The notes: generated from the sequence alone by a model not told the origin. 64,000 nt of DNA from DASRDB01 sp035652815 (GCA_035652815.1 DASRDB010000015.1:62001-126000); one strand, 5' to 3'. Counted from the first letter of the stretch, positions 1 through 8,805 are shown. Program-made: numbers and translations.

Positions 1-141
1 AGAGGGTTTTTGACCTACAGGGGTCATGGATTTGACGATGGCGCAACAGAAGAAGCCGCAGGCAAATTGCGTGCGTCCTGGCTGAAACTGGTCAACATCC
101 GCGAAGGTGGCGACTTCGCCGGTGGGGGTTAAGGTTAGCAT
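1..141 (-). CDS. 5' end of an unrecognised protein (cut by window edge)
   Basis: An open frame begins with ATG at 141-139 and runs off the left edge after 47 codons, so only the N-terminus is visible. A GGAGG ribosome binding site lies 8 bases before the ATG, and a good sigma-70-like promoter sits further upstream (271-299), so the start is well supported. The visible part has a short hydrophobic, cysteine-containing stretch (FACGFFCC at residues 27-33) followed by an alanine/valine/lysine segment. I do not recognise the family. It is transcribed leftward, divergently from the YbjQ-like gene. Confidence 0.6.
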   Translation of the reverse strand, partial: MLTLTPTGEVATFADVDQFQPGRTQFACGFFCCAIVKSMTPVGQKPS

Positions 142-270
142 GAGGAATGCCTCCAGATGTGGGGAGAATGGCTCATTTTCTTATGGAGAAAAGAGCGGGA
201 GGAATTGTTTCGAGGTGGAATAGTGGAGAGGACCACCTGCTAGCAAATGCAGCACGCTTGCTTAAAAATA

Positions 271-299
271 AGTATAATCTCTAAAATGCAAATTGTCTA
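271..299 (-). promoter_or_regulatory. sigma-70-type promoter for the leftward partial gene
   Basis: On the minus strand the -35 is TAGACA (299-294) and the -10 is TATACT (276-271), separated by 17 bases. It lies about 130 bases upstream of the ATG at 141 and points at that gene. One mismatch from consensus in each box. Confidence 0.55.
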
Positions 300-353
300 G
301 CGTTTTGGGATACATATTTTTTGTTTGTTGCAGGTGTGCAAAAATTAAACACA

Positions 354-362
354 TGTTATAAT
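354..362 (+). promoter_or_regulatory. extended -10 promoter upstream of the YbjQ-like gene
   Basis: TGTTATAAT at 354-362 matches the extended -10 consensus (TG, one base, TATAAT). No convincing -35 lies 16-18 bases upstream, as is common for extended -10 promoters. It would transcribe rightward into the YbjQ-like gene with a leader of about 130 bases. Confidence 0.4.
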
Positions 363-495
363 ACGTTCGGATGAGCTTGATGAATGGCTCATTCCGCTTA
401 TAGAGCCAGAAAGCGATGTTCCATCAACTTTCATTAGGTTAAGAAGGGAAGCAGCATGTATAATGGAGGAACTGAGCCATTACAGGTAGAGATGC

Positions 496-885
496 TTGCA
501 GCGTCTCATGTCAGACCTTTCTGGTCAGGATTTCTGGACGCTGCTAAAAGTGGGGTATCGTCCCGTTGGAATGGTGATGGGAAGCTGCGTGTACCATGTT
601 GCTCATCAGAGTCTGGGCCAGTGGTTGAAGCAGGTAGGCCAGAATGTAGAAATGGCGAACTATACCCAGGCGCTCTACGACGCCCGCGAACTGGCGATGG
701 AACGCATGCAGGCCGAGGCGGGAAATCTTGCCGCCCAGGGCGTGGTCGGCATGGCCGTCAAGGAGCGGAGTCATGGTTGGGGTTCGCACGTCATCGAGTT
801 TTTTGCTGTCGGCAACGCTGTTGTGCCGGTATCCGATGACCACAGAGTGCAGCCGCCTGCTCTCACGCTTTCTATGAATGATTAG
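496..885 (+). CDS. YbjQ-like (heavy-metal-binding domain, UPF0145) protein
   Basis: The protein matches the YbjQ/UPF0145 fold: a GYRPVGMVMGS strand near residues 20-30, the helix ARELAMERMQAEA near residues 64-76, then GVVGMAVK and a terminal HVIEFFAVGNAVV strand. The family forms homopentamers and has been linked to metal or small-ligand binding, without a settled function. The start is uncertain: TTG at 496 has a weak AGGTAG upstream, and ATG at 508 has none. A different frame starts at ATG 456 behind a better site (AAGGGA), and the same frame is open upstream until a TAG at 487, so an N-terminal part may have been lost. The stop abuts the repeat that begins at 886. Confidence 0.6.
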   Translation: MQRLMSDLSGQDFWTLLKVGYRPVGMVMGSCVYHVAHQSLGQWLKQVGQNVEMANYTQALYDARELAMERMQAEAGNLAAQGVVGMAVKERSHGWGSHVIEFFAVGNAVVPVSDDHRVQPPALTLSMND

Positions 886-1123
886 TTTGTAGTGACGCGA
901 TGATGGATTTTTACCAAGAAAGAGAGGATATCCAGGCCTGTCATCCTGAGCGCAGCGAAGGATCTCGGTCACGAGCCGAATCCAACGTCGAGGCCGGAGA
1001 TCCTTCGCTGCGCTCAGGATGACATAGGGCAAGCATTCCCTCATATTTTGTAAAAAATCATCATCGCGTCCGGCTTCTCGCGTCGATTCACAAGCCGGGC
1101 GTGATTCATCGCGTCACTACAAA
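886..1123. repeat. nested palindromic (MITE-like) repeat containing a REP-type hairpin
   Basis: The outer ends are a perfect 18-bp inverted repeat, TTTGTAGTGACGCGATGA at 886-903 and its complement at 1106-1123. Inside, 895-913 pairs imperfectly with 1052-1070. At the centre a 27-bp perfect inverted repeat (939-965 with 998-1024), carrying the core CATCCTGAGCGCAGCG, forms a hairpin with a 32-base loop. The inner hairpin recurs at 2827-2899, and the CGTGATTCATCGCGTC motif of the right end recurs at 57871-57886, so at least two dispersed repeat families are combined here. Confidence 0.75.
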
Positions 1124-1135
1124 AGCCGGATTGGC

Positions 1136-2215
1136 CTATTCGGTAATCAATTCTCTTCCAACAGCCTTTGCCACCTCGCCAATCTGTGGCATGAGATCCT
1201 GGAATTGCGCAATAGTCAGCGATTGCGCTCCGTCCTTCAAGGCCTCGTCGGGGTTAGGATGGACTTCGATCAGCAGGCCATCCGCTCCGGCGGCGACGGC
1301 AGCTAAAGACATCGCGGGAACGAGGTGGCGATGTCCCGTACCCTGGCTGGGGTCGGCGACGATGGGCAGGTGCGAAAGGCGTTTAATCACAGGAATGGCG
1401 CTAATATCCATCGTGTTGCGGGTGGCTTTTTCAAAGGTGCGGATACCGCGCTCACACAGGATCACGTTGGGGTTGCCCTGCGAAAGAATGTATTCAGCAG
1501 CCAGCAGCCATTCCTCGATGGTGGCGGACATGCCGCGTTTCAGCATGACAGGCTTCTCTGTGCGACCAACTTCATCTAGCAGGAAGTAGTTCTGCATGTT
1601 GCGCGTACCGATCTGGAGAATGTCGGCGTATTCGCAGACGAGTTCAACATCGGCGGGTGTCATCACTTCGGTAATCACGGCCATGCCGAATTCGTCTCGT
1701 GCCTTTGCCAGCAGCTTCAAGCCTTCCTCGCCCATGCCGCGAAAACCGTAGGGCGAGGTCGAGGGCTTAAAGGCTCCGCCGCGTAAAATGACGGCTCCCT
1801 CTTTGCGCACTGCTGCGGCGGTGGTCATCAACTGCTTTTCGCTTTCGACGGTGCATGGCCCCGCCATCATCACTACCTGGTGCCCGCCGATGCGCACCAC
1901 GCCATCAGAGACGCAGGCGGCAGGCACCTCGACAATGGTATTGAGCGGATGAAATTCGCGGCTGGCAAGTTTATAGGGCTTGGAGACGCGAATGACCTGT
2001 TCCACTCCTGGCAGGCTTTCTAAGGCTTCACCGATAGAGGGATTAATACCGCCCGCCGTTGTGCGCGTGCCGGAAGGCCCGACTGCTCCCAGTACGCCAA
2101 TGATTGTGCGCTCGACGCCTTCTGAAATGTGGCCGCTCAGGCCGTGATTTTTGAGGAAATTGAGGACATGTTCAATGGTTTCCGCGTCGGAATGCGGTTG
2201 CATAACGACAATCAT
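1136..2215 (-). CDS. aroF: 3-deoxy-7-phosphoheptulonate synthase (type I-beta DAHP synthase)
   Basis: Condenses phosphoenolpyruvate and erythrose 4-phosphate to DAHP, the first shikimate-pathway step. Residues 1-70 form a ferredoxin-like regulatory domain as in the Thermotoga enzyme. The barrel follows, with MMAGPCTVES, the ILRGGAFKPSTSPY phosphate loop, LKRGMSATIEEW and IVADPSQGTGHR. The start at 2215 is chosen because AAGGAGA lies 8 bases before this ATG; a TTG 21 bases upstream would swallow that site. In Thermotoga the N-terminal domain mediates tyrosine feedback; whether that holds here is inference. It is the last gene of the leftward trp/aro run, 109 bases after aroH. Confidence 0.93.
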   Translation of the reverse strand: MIVVMQPHSDAETIEHVLNFLKNHGLSGHISEGVERTIIGVLGAVGPSGTRTTAGGINPSIGEALESLPGVEQVIRVSKPYKLASREFHPLNTIVEVPAACVSDGVVRIGGHQVVMMAGPCTVESEKQLMTTAAAVRKEGAVILRGGAFKPSTSPYGFRGMGEEGLKLLAKARDEFGMAVITEVMTPADVELVCEYADILQIGTRNMQNYFLLDEVGRTEKPVMLKRGMSATIEEWLLAAEYILSQGNPNVILCERGIRTFEKATRNTMDISAIPVIKRLSHLPIVADPSQGTGHRHLVPAMSLAAVAAGADGLLIEVHPNPDEALKDGAQSLTIAQFQDLMPQIGEVAKAVGRELITE

Positions 2216-2324
2216 GATAGGTTCTCCTTGTGTCAAACGAATTGCTGCTCACCGGCCCCCTTTGCCGCTTCGCTGGCGAATCGTGACACCATTGTCATGA
2301 TTGCCGAAGGTCTCCGCGTTGCAA

Positions 2325-2693
2325 TTACTGGTTTGTTTGAAAATCCGGGCGTAAATTCACAGCGTCGCGAATATAGACATGCCGGATTTCGGCGGCGCTA
2401 CGTGTCGTGTTGACATGTAGCAGAATACGAATACACTTTTTCAGGCTGCCGGGAACGGGAATTTCGCGCGTGCAAATCAGCGCAACGTCATGCCAGCCCA
2501 GCATGCGTGCTGCCAGGGCAGGAAATTCTGCGTTAAGGTCGTCCGTCACCGTGAAGATCGCGCTTGCCACGTCCTCGGCCTGGATATCATTTTCACGAAT
2601 GATCAATTCCAGTAGCTCTCGCGTGGCCGAAAGAATCTCTTCGCGCTCATTCCGTTCGACGGTCGTTGCTCCCCGGATGCCGCGACAGTACAT
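2325..2693 (-). CDS. aroH: monofunctional chorismate mutase, AroH class
   Basis: Converts chorismate to prephenate, the branch to phenylalanine and tyrosine. The 122-residue length and MYCRGIRGATTVE start are typical of the trimeric Bacillus-type AroH fold. The active-site set is visible: Arg7, Cys74, Glu77, Arg89 and Tyr107, each within one position of the B. subtilis enzyme. It lies 232 bases after trpA, separated by a REP-like hairpin, and on the same strand as aroF. Pairing with aroF suggests joint control of the entry and one exit of the pathway. The start codon follows a G-rich stretch (AGGGGG). Confidence 0.92.
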   Translation of the reverse strand: MYCRGIRGATTVERNEREEILSATRELLELIIRENDIQAEDVASAIFTVTDDLNAEFPALAARMLGWHDVALICTREIPVPGSLKKCIRILLHVNTTRSAAEIRHVYIRDAVNLRPDFQTNQ

Positions 2694-2826
2694 GTCTAGC
2701 CCCCTGCAATGGATTACCTGAAATTCTGGTAGAGTTTTTCAGATAATTCAATTGTAAGGGATGTTGGCAAGTCTGCTTTTTATCAGTCTAATGAACTTTG
2801 CTAAAAGAGCAGCCCATTCTCGCCCA

Positions 2827-2899
2827 ATGTCATCCTGAGCGCAGCGAAGGATTTCATGTGCCAGCGTGTGGAGATCCTTCGCTGCGCTCAGGATGACAT
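2827..2899. repeat. REP-like palindrome, second copy
   Basis: A 26-bp perfect inverted repeat (2827-2852 with 2874-2899) with a 21-base loop, sharing the CATCCTGAGCGCAGCGAAGG core with the element at 939-1024. It lies between trpA and aroH and may act as a processing or attenuation hairpin within the transcript. No T-run follows. Confidence 0.8.
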
Positions 2900-2925
2900 C
2901 TCTGGATAGGACCCCTCTTTATTTG

Positions 2926-4524
2926 TCAAAGTTCATTAGGCCGCTTCGTTGCCTCCTTCATAGAAGTAATATATTGTTTCACCGCCTCTACCTGCTTCGC
3001 TTCAGGATAGGAATCGATCAGTTTCACCAATGCGCTGCCAACAACCGCGCCATCGGCATGTGCGATGACTTCTGCAACATGTTCAGGCGTAGATATGCCG
3101 AAGCCGACTGCGATTGGCAACTGTTGTTCTTTCGTATAGCCAGAGACTCTTTGTATAAACTCGGCAAGATGTGGAGGTAGGCTGCTCCTTGCACCGGTAA
3201 CACCGCTCAAGGAGACACCGTAGAGAAAGCCCTTTGGTTCCTGGGCGGCCATTTTGACAATATAGGCAATACGCTCGTCGGGTGTTGTTGGTGGCACCAG
3301 GAAGATGAGTGCCAGCCCATGTTGCCGGGTGAGTTTTTGTAATGTTGTAGCCTCTTCGGGGGGTAGATCAGGTATAATCAGGCCACTGACGCCGCTTGCT
3401 GCTGCGTTTTCACAGAAGCGTTCCAGGCCGTAAGCCAGCAAAGGATTGTAGTAGCCCATCAGAATTAAGGGAACGGCGCTCCTGGCTGCTGCTACCTGTC
3501 CGGCTATTTCCAGGCAAGCTTGAAGGGTCATGCCCCGTCCCAATGCGAGATGTCCGGCATGCTGGATGGTTGCTCCATCGGCGAGCGGGTCGCTGAATGG
3601 CAGGCCGAGTTCAAGGATATCGGCTCCGCCACTGATGGCTGCCAGCATGAGTTGAATGCTTTGCTCGCGAGAAGGATATCCGCACATGAAATATGGAATG
3701 AGAACGCCTTGCCCTTTTTGTCTGGCTCGCTCGAAGGCCTGCGTAATTTTGGTGGCAGGTAACGTGTGTGAAATTGTTGATTGCATGCTGTCTCCCAGGG
3801 CTTGGTTCCGCGTTGCCGGAATGGCGGACGCGGTATGCTGCTTATACAATATATCCGTTGTGAAGTTACCGCCCGCATAGGTTCTTAACAGGTCTAGCAA
3901 ATCACGCAGGGCTGCCTCGATATCCGAATGCGCACGCTCGTGATGTCCCTCGATAGTGATAATGGCGGTGTTTGTATCGAGCTGCGCCGCGCTCTGTTCG
4001 CTCTGCCGCCAGCACCAGCGACGGGCCATCACCAGTCCCGTTCCATCTGAGAAGACCACTTCGCCCGGATCGGGATGATCTACCTCGTCGCGTCCAAGCG
4101 TAGTGTAACGCTCCTTGCCACTTGCGACATGGACGGTCAGTGTACCTGTTATAGAGCGCATATCGAAGACCGCTGTTGGCAGCGCGTAGCGAATACTCAC
4201 CAGATTGCCGATATCAACCAGCGTATTGATACTGGGAATATTGCCTTTTTTGGTCAGGCGGCGCAACAAGGCCTCGGCTGCGCTGCGATATTGTGTTGGC
4301 TCAATGCCAAATTCACGGAACGCGCTTCGCCACGCGGCCAACGAGGGTATCTGGCTGAGAGGCGTATTGCCGATGCGCTCAAGTACGGCGCGCTGTTCAG
4401 CCTGGAAAGCCTCTTGCAAGGCCTGTGGAGACGGCCCATTCTTCATCTGTTCCCCGTAAATCACTCCGCCTACTACGCTGGGGAAACGCTCCACAATCTC
4501 AGGCGCGTACTGGAAGATCACCAT
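2926..4524 (-). CDS. trpA: B3/4 (PheRS-beta editing-like) domain fused to tryptophan synthase alpha chain
   Basis: One uninterrupted 532-codon frame holds two proteins' worth of sequence. Residues 1 to about 230 resemble the stand-alone B3/4 tRNA-binding domain of the PheRS beta chain (RSAAEALLRR, PSINTLVDIGNLVS, GRRWCW-like ARRWCWRQSE). Residues 247-532 are a complete TrpA, cleaving indole-3-glycerol phosphate to indole, with GADILELGLPFSDPLADG carrying the catalytic Glu and Asp. Normal TrpA is about 265 residues. An in-frame ATG at 3786 with a GGGAGA four bases before it could start TrpA separately, so the cell may make the fusion, TrpA alone, or both. The long start has AAGGAG overlapping the trpB stop. 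Confidence 0.9.
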   Translation of the reverse strand: MVIFQYAPEIVERFPSVVGGVIYGEQMKNGPSPQALQEAFQAEQRAVLERIGNTPLSQIPSLAAWRSAFREFGIEPTQYRSAAEALLRRLTKKGNIPSINTLVDIGNLVSIRYALPTAVFDMRSITGTLTVHVASGKERYTTLGRDEVDHPDPGEVVFSDGTGLVMARRWCWRQSEQSAAQLDTNTAIITIEGHHERAHSDIEAALRDLLDLLRTYAGGNFTTDILYKQHTASAIPATRNQALGDSMQSTISHTLPATKITQAFERARQKGQGVLIPYFMCGYPSREQSIQLMLAAISGGADILELGLPFSDPLADGATIQHAGHLALGRGMTLQACLEIAGQVAAARSAVPLILMGYYNPLLAYGLERFCENAAASGVSGLIIPDLPPEEATTLQKLTRQHGLALIFLVPPTTPDERIAYIVKMAAQEPKGFLYGVSLSGVTGARSSLPPHLAEFIQRVSGYTKEQQLPIAVGFGISTPEHVAEVIAHADGAVVGSALVKLIDSYPEAKQVEAVKQYITSMKEATKRPNEL

Positions 4525-4527
4525 GTA

Positions 4528-5775
4528 CTACTCCTTCAACGTCACATTCAAGGCTTTCGCCACCGTCAGCATATCTTTATCGCCGCGCCCAGAGAGGTTT
4601 AACACAATCAGCGTTCCCGGCACGATCTTTCCTTGCCGTCCCAAGTCGAGCAGGTAGCCAAGCGCGTGCGCAGGCTCAAGAGCGGGAATGATACCTTCTA
4701 ATCGGCTGAGCGTTTGCAATCCAAGCAACGCACTGGCGTCGTTCGCTGAAACGTAAGTTGCCCGTCCGCTTTCTTTCAGGTAGCTATGCTCTGGCCCGAC
4801 GCCCGGATAGTCCAGACCTGCTGAGATGCTTTGTGTATTCAGCACCTGCCCATCCTCATTTTGCAGTAGATAGCTGTAGGCTCCATGCAAGACGCCCGGC
4901 TTGCCAGCTACTAGCGTTGCAGCATGTTCGCCCGGCTTCAAGCCTGCTCCGCCTGCTTCCACGCCGATCAGTTGCACGTCTAAATCATTGGCGAAGGGAT
5001 AGAACATGCCCATCGCGTTGCTGCCACCACCCACACAGGCCATCACGATATCCGGCAGGCGTCCTTCCTGCTCAAGGATTTGCTGGCGAGCCTCTTCACC
5101 AATCACGGTCTGGAAATCGCGCACAATACGCGGGTAGGGATGCGGCCCGACCACCGAGCCGATCAGGTAAAATGTTGTCTCAACGTTTGTCACCCAGTCG
5201 CGAATGGCTTCGTTGATGGCGTCTTTGAGCGTGCGGCTGCCGCTCGTTACGGCTCGAACCTCGGCTCCCAATAGCTTCATGCGAAAGACGTTGAGCGATT
5301 GGCGGGCAATATCTTCCTCGCCCATGTAGACAATGCATTCCAGGCCGAGCATTGCGCAGACCGTCGCGGTGGCCACGCCATGCTGACCCGCTCCCGTTTC
5401 AGCGATGATGCGCTGCTTGCCCATGCGCTTTGCCAGCAAGCCCTGCCCCAGCGCGTTATTGATCTTGTGCGCTCCCGTATGCGCAAGGTCTTCGCGTTTG
5501 AGATAAACTTTCACTCCCGGCGCTACTGCCTCTGAAAAGCGAGGACCGTAGTGAAGTGTAGTTGGTCTGCCAACAAAGCTACGTAGTAGAGACTGTAGTT
5601 CGTGCTGGAATGCGGGGTCGTTACAGGCCTCTACGTATGCCTCCTCCAACTCTTTGAGCGGCATCATCAGGCTTTCGGGGACGAATTTGCCGCCGAATGG
5701 GCCAAAGCGCCCTCGCTCGTCTGGATAGGCGTTGTGCTGGTAGGGTAGCGACTGTTGTTTTTCTATTGACTGCAT
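4528..5775 (-). CDS. trpB: tryptophan synthase beta chain
   Basis: Condenses indole and serine to tryptophan, using PLP, in a complex with TrpA. At 415 residues it has the usual TrpB1 length. RGRFGPFGGKFVPE opens the family core, the PLP lysine is in REDLAHTGAHKINN, the phosphate loop is CVGGGSNAMG, and GVGPEHSYLKESGRA closes the active site. The start overlaps the trpCF stop by 13 bases, indicating translational coupling, and the stop lies 3 bases from the start of the B3/4-trpA gene. Part of the T-box-led operon. Confidence 0.97.
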   Translation of the reverse strand: MQSIEKQQSLPYQHNAYPDERGRFGPFGGKFVPESLMMPLKELEEAYVEACNDPAFQHELQSLLRSFVGRPTTLHYGPRFSEAVAPGVKVYLKREDLAHTGAHKINNALGQGLLAKRMGKQRIIAETGAGQHGVATATVCAMLGLECIVYMGEEDIARQSLNVFRMKLLGAEVRAVTSGSRTLKDAINEAIRDWVTNVETTFYLIGSVVGPHPYPRIVRDFQTVIGEEARQQILEQEGRLPDIVMACVGGGSNAMGMFYPFANDLDVQLIGVEAGGAGLKPGEHAATLVAGKPGVLHGAYSYLLQNEDGQVLNTQSISAGLDYPGVGPEHSYLKESGRATYVSANDASALLGLQTLSRLEGIIPALEPAHALGYLLDLGRQGKIVPGTLIVLNLSGRGDKDMLTVAKALNVTLKE

Positions 5776-7184
5776 GTTACTTTCCTGGCGTTTCTTATAA
5801 AGCTATAAAATTTCTCATCGTCTTTCTGTCGATTGGTCTCCACGCCACTGCTGACATCCAGGCCCCAGGGATGTACCTGCCGGATAGCATCAGCTACATT
5901 TTCCGGCGTCAATCCTCCCGCGAGCAGGATAGGATACTCCTGGGCAATTTGACGAGCAAGCGACCAATTGTGGGTTTCACCTGTGCCGCCCCATTGTGGC
6001 GTGGGAGTATCTAATAGCACTCTCCAACAGGTCTGCGCATATGCTCGAACAAGACCAGTATCATCCTGAGAGCGCAGGCGTAAGCCCTTGATGGCTCGTA
6101 CATGAAGTTCCTGGCAAAATTCAGGTGGCTCATCTCCGTGTAGCTGCACCGCGTCCAGGCCGACCTCTTGAGCAAGGTCGCGAATGTAATGCAGTTCGCG
6201 GTTGACGAACACACCTACTATCTCGACCGGCACTCGTCCCTCGTATTCGTCTACGATGGTTGCTACAAGAGCTTTTGCCGCTGAAGGCGTAATATAGCGG
6301 TGGCTTGGTTCGTAGAAGACCAGCCCTATCATGTCCGCACCAGCCTCGATAGCGGTGCGCAAGTGATCGAGAGTACGGAGTCCGCAGATTTTTATATGGG
6401 TGCTAGAATTTGCGCCACGTAGCAATGCTTGCATCTTTTCAGGAATATCAGGCGAGACGACCAGCGATTCGCCAACCAGCATGGCCTGCGGTTCGTAGCG
6501 AGCAATGCGGCGGGCATCGGCTTCGTTGTGAATGCCGCTTTCAGCAACCACAACACGGTCAGGTGGTATCAAGGGTCGGAGTTCTCGCAACAGGTTGGGA
6601 TACATCTGGAACGTTACCAGGTCGCGGCTATTCACGCCGATAATCTGCGCGCCTGCTGCGACCGCTCGCTGTGTTTCTTCAGCCGTATGCACTTCTATCA
6701 GACAATGCATGCCGAGTGATTGCGCAAGGCTTAACAGGGAACGTAATTGTGTATCATCGAGTAGGGCGCAAATGAGTAAGATAGCATCAGCGCCCCACGC
6801 ACGCGCCTCGTAGACCTGGTAGGGGTCAAGGATAAAATCTTTGCGCAGGACGGGCAATTTTACCGCCTGCTTGATGGCTTTCAGGTATTCGGGTGAGCCG
6901 AGAAAAAAGTGTGGTTCGGTCAGGACCGAGATAGCTGCCGCGCCGTTTTGTTCGTAAAGACACGCTACCTCTACCGGGTCAAGGTGTGGCGCGAGTAGTC
7001 CTTTTGAGGGTGAGGCGCGTTTGACTTCAGCGATCAACTTGATGCCGTTTGAGCGTAGGGCAGCATAGAAGTCTCTTGGCTTAGACTGTGCCAGAGCCTG
7101 GTGCTGTATCACTTCTAGCGGAATTTCGCGTTTGCGCTGCTCAAGATCGCTTGTGGTTTGTTGAACGATGCGTTCTAAAAACAT
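5763..7184 (-). CDS. trpCF: fused indole-3-glycerol-phosphate synthase / phosphoribosylanthranilate isomerase
   Basis: A two-domain enzyme for the third and fourth tryptophan-branch steps after anthranilate. Residues 1 to about 257 are IGPS: LIAEVKRASPSKG, VLRKDFILDPYQV, LLICALL, IGVNSRDL and VAESGI. Residues about 262-473 are PRAI: HIKICGLRT, DMIGLVFYEPSHRYI, VQLHGDE, LLDT and LLAGGLTPENV. The domain order TrpC then TrpF matches the enterobacterial fusion. It lies 3 bases after trpD and overlaps trpB by 13 bases, so translation of the three is likely coupled. Confidence 0.96.
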   Translation of the reverse strand: MFLERIVQQTTSDLEQRKREIPLEVIQHQALAQSKPRDFYAALRSNGIKLIAEVKRASPSKGLLAPHLDPVEVACLYEQNGAAAISVLTEPHFFLGSPEYLKAIKQAVKLPVLRKDFILDPYQVYEARAWGADAILLICALLDDTQLRSLLSLAQSLGMHCLIEVHTAEETQRAVAAGAQIIGVNSRDLVTFQMYPNLLRELRPLIPPDRVVVAESGIHNEADARRIARYEPQAMLVGESLVVSPDIPEKMQALLRGANSSTHIKICGLRTLDHLRTAIEAGADMIGLVFYEPSHRYITPSAAKALVATIVDEYEGRVPVEIVGVFVNRELHYIRDLAQEVGLDAVQLHGDEPPEFCQELHVRAIKGLRLRSQDDTGLVRAYAQTCWRVLLDTPTPQWGGTGETHNWSLARQIAQEYPILLAGGLTPENVADAIRQVHPWGLDVSSGVETNRQKDDEKFYSFIRNARKVTCSQ

Positions 7185-7187
7185 GGC

Positions 7188-8231
7188 TCACCTGGCAATC
7201 GCGGTCGAGCATTCGACGACATCTTCCAGCTTGCGCCGCGCCTTGCCTTCGCGGAGTAGAGAACGAGCCAGATTTACGCCCTCGCTTATCGTAGAAACGC
7301 GCTCGTTTGCCAACAAGGCCGCACCTGCGTTGAGGCAGAGCATATCTGATGCCGTACCGTTGACATTGCCGCTCAACAGATCGCGTAGGAGCGTTGCGTT
7401 GTATGCCGGGTCGCCGCCTTGAATAGCTTTGCTGTCGGAGATGCGTGTCAGGCCAACATCTTCAGGCGTGATGGTGTATTCGCGGAGTTCTTCGCCGCGC
7501 CGCACTTCACAGACACGGGTAGGAGCGGCCAGTGAGCATTCGTCGATGCCATCTTCGCCATGAATGATGAGGGCGTGTTTGCAGCCGAGGTGGAGCAGCA
7601 CTTCGCCCATCTTGCGCAGGAGCGAACCATCAGCGACACCGAGCATCTGGTATTGTGTATGCGCCGGGTTGGTGAGCGGCCCCAGGATGTTGAATACGGT
7701 ACGAATGCCAATTTCACGGCGTGTGGGGCCGACATGTTTCATGGCTGGATGATAGGCGGGGGCGAACATGAAGCCGAAACCGACCTCTTTGACGCAGCGA
7801 GCCACCTGCTCTGGCCCAAGATCGATACGCGCACCCAGGCTTTCGAGAACATCCGCGCTGCCACAACGGCTGGTTGCCGAGCGATTGCCATGCTTGGCGA
7901 CATGCGCTCCTGCTGTTGCCGCGAGTATGCCCGCGCCTGTCGAAATGTTGAAGGTACCGGCGTTATCCCCGCCTGTGCCACAGGTATCGATGGCCGAAGA
8001 GGCTGTTTGCTCGTCCAGATGTACGCGCACAGCCTTATCTCGCATTACGCGAGCCAATCCGGCGATTTCTTCGACCGTTTCGCCGCCGGGTCGCAGGCGC
8101 AGCGCGGTAAGAAACGCGCCCATTTGAGCGGGTGTAGCCGTGCCTGTCATAATTTCTTCCATTACGGCTGCTGCCTCGCCCTCGTTCAGTGTGGCTCCGG
8201 CTGCCACGTGGATGATCGCCTCGCGTATCAT
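7188..8231 (-). CDS. trpD: anthranilate phosphoribosyltransferase
   Basis: Transfers phosphoribosyl from PRPP to anthranilate. The PRPP loop CGTGGDNAGTFNIST, the KHGNRSATSRCGSADVLE segment and the VFNILGPLTNPA motif are all intact. Length is 347 residues from ATG 8231, chosen because AAGGAG lies 7 bases upstream; the longer frame would start at a TTG before that site. TrpD is separate from TrpG here, unlike the enterobacterial fusion. One base separates it from the trpG stop. Confidence 0.96.
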   Translation of the reverse strand: MIREAIIHVAAGATLNEGEAAAVMEEIMTGTATPAQMGAFLTALRLRPGGETVEEIAGLARVMRDKAVRVHLDEQTASSAIDTCGTGGDNAGTFNISTGAGILAATAGAHVAKHGNRSATSRCGSADVLESLGARIDLGPEQVARCVKEVGFGFMFAPAYHPAMKHVGPTRREIGIRTVFNILGPLTNPAHTQYQMLGVADGSLLRKMGEVLLHLGCKHALIIHGEDGIDECSLAAPTRVCEVRRGEELREYTITPEDVGLTRISDSKAIQGGDPAYNATLLRDLLSGNVNGTASDMLCLNAGAALLANERVSTISEGVNLARSLLREGKARRKLEDVVECSTAIAR

Positions 8232-8232
8232 C

Positions 8233-8805
8233 TCAAACTCCTTTTCCAGATACAAAATTGCGCAGTAAATCTTTTCCTATAGGGGTCAGAATGGACTCTG
8301 GATGAAATTGCACGCCCTGCACCGGATAGGTGCGATGGCGCAGGCCCATAATCAAACCGTCCGCCGTCTCGGCGGTGATCTCCAGTTCAGCCGGGAGAGT
8401 TGAGCGCTCAACGATGAGGCTGTGATAGCGATTGGCTTCAAATGGGTCGGGCAGGTCGCGAAAGACGCCCTGTCCCGTGTGATACATGCGAGAGGTCTTG
8501 CCATGCATTGGTTCGGGGGCGCGGATCACCTTACCGCCATACACCTGTCCAATGGCCTGATGTCCCAGGCAGACGCCTAACGTAGGGATTGTTTTGCCAA
8601 AGGTATCGATGACTGCGCAGGAGATTCCAGCTTCAGAGGGTGTACATGGCCCTGGCGAGATCACGATTTGTTCGGGCTGCATGGCCTCGATCTCGTCCAG
8701 CGTCACCTGGTCGTTGCGCCTCACGACTACCTCAACGTCCAATTCAGAGAGGTACTGGTACAGGTTATAGGTGAAGCTGTCGTAGTTATCGATTAACAGC
8801 AGCAT
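8233..8805 (-). CDS. trpG: anthranilate synthase glutamine amidotransferase component
   Basis: Releases ammonia from glutamine for TrpE. It is a class I amidotransferase: the nucleophile is in GVCLGHQAIG, the His-Glu pair in VQFHPESI, and the start LLLIDNYDSFTYNL is diagnostic of TrpG/PabA. It could also serve 4-amino-4-deoxychorismate synthase, since no pab gene is present here. The start at 8805 follows AGGAGA and overlaps the end of trpE by 20 bases; upstream extension gives only an arginine-rich tail that is really trpE sequence in another frame. Confidence 0.95.
   Translation of the reverse strand: MLLLIDNYDSFTYNLYQYLSELDVEVVVRRNDQVTLDEIEAMQPEQIVISPGPCTPSEAGISCAVIDTFGKTIPTLGVCLGHQAIGQVYGGKVIRAPEPMHGKTSRMYHTGQGVFRDLPDPFEANRYHSLIVERSTLPAELEITAETADGLIMGLRHRTYPVQGVQFHPESILTPIGKDLLRNFVSGKGV

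Noticed and set aside
544..1044. 166-codon minus-strand frame across the YbjQ gene and repeat
   Set aside because: Runs through the palindromic repeat and the opposite strand of the YbjQ-like gene; no support.
7560..8282. 240-codon plus-strand frame opposite trpD
   Set aside because: Antisense shadow of an intact trpD; composition is typical of a mirrored GC-rich gene.
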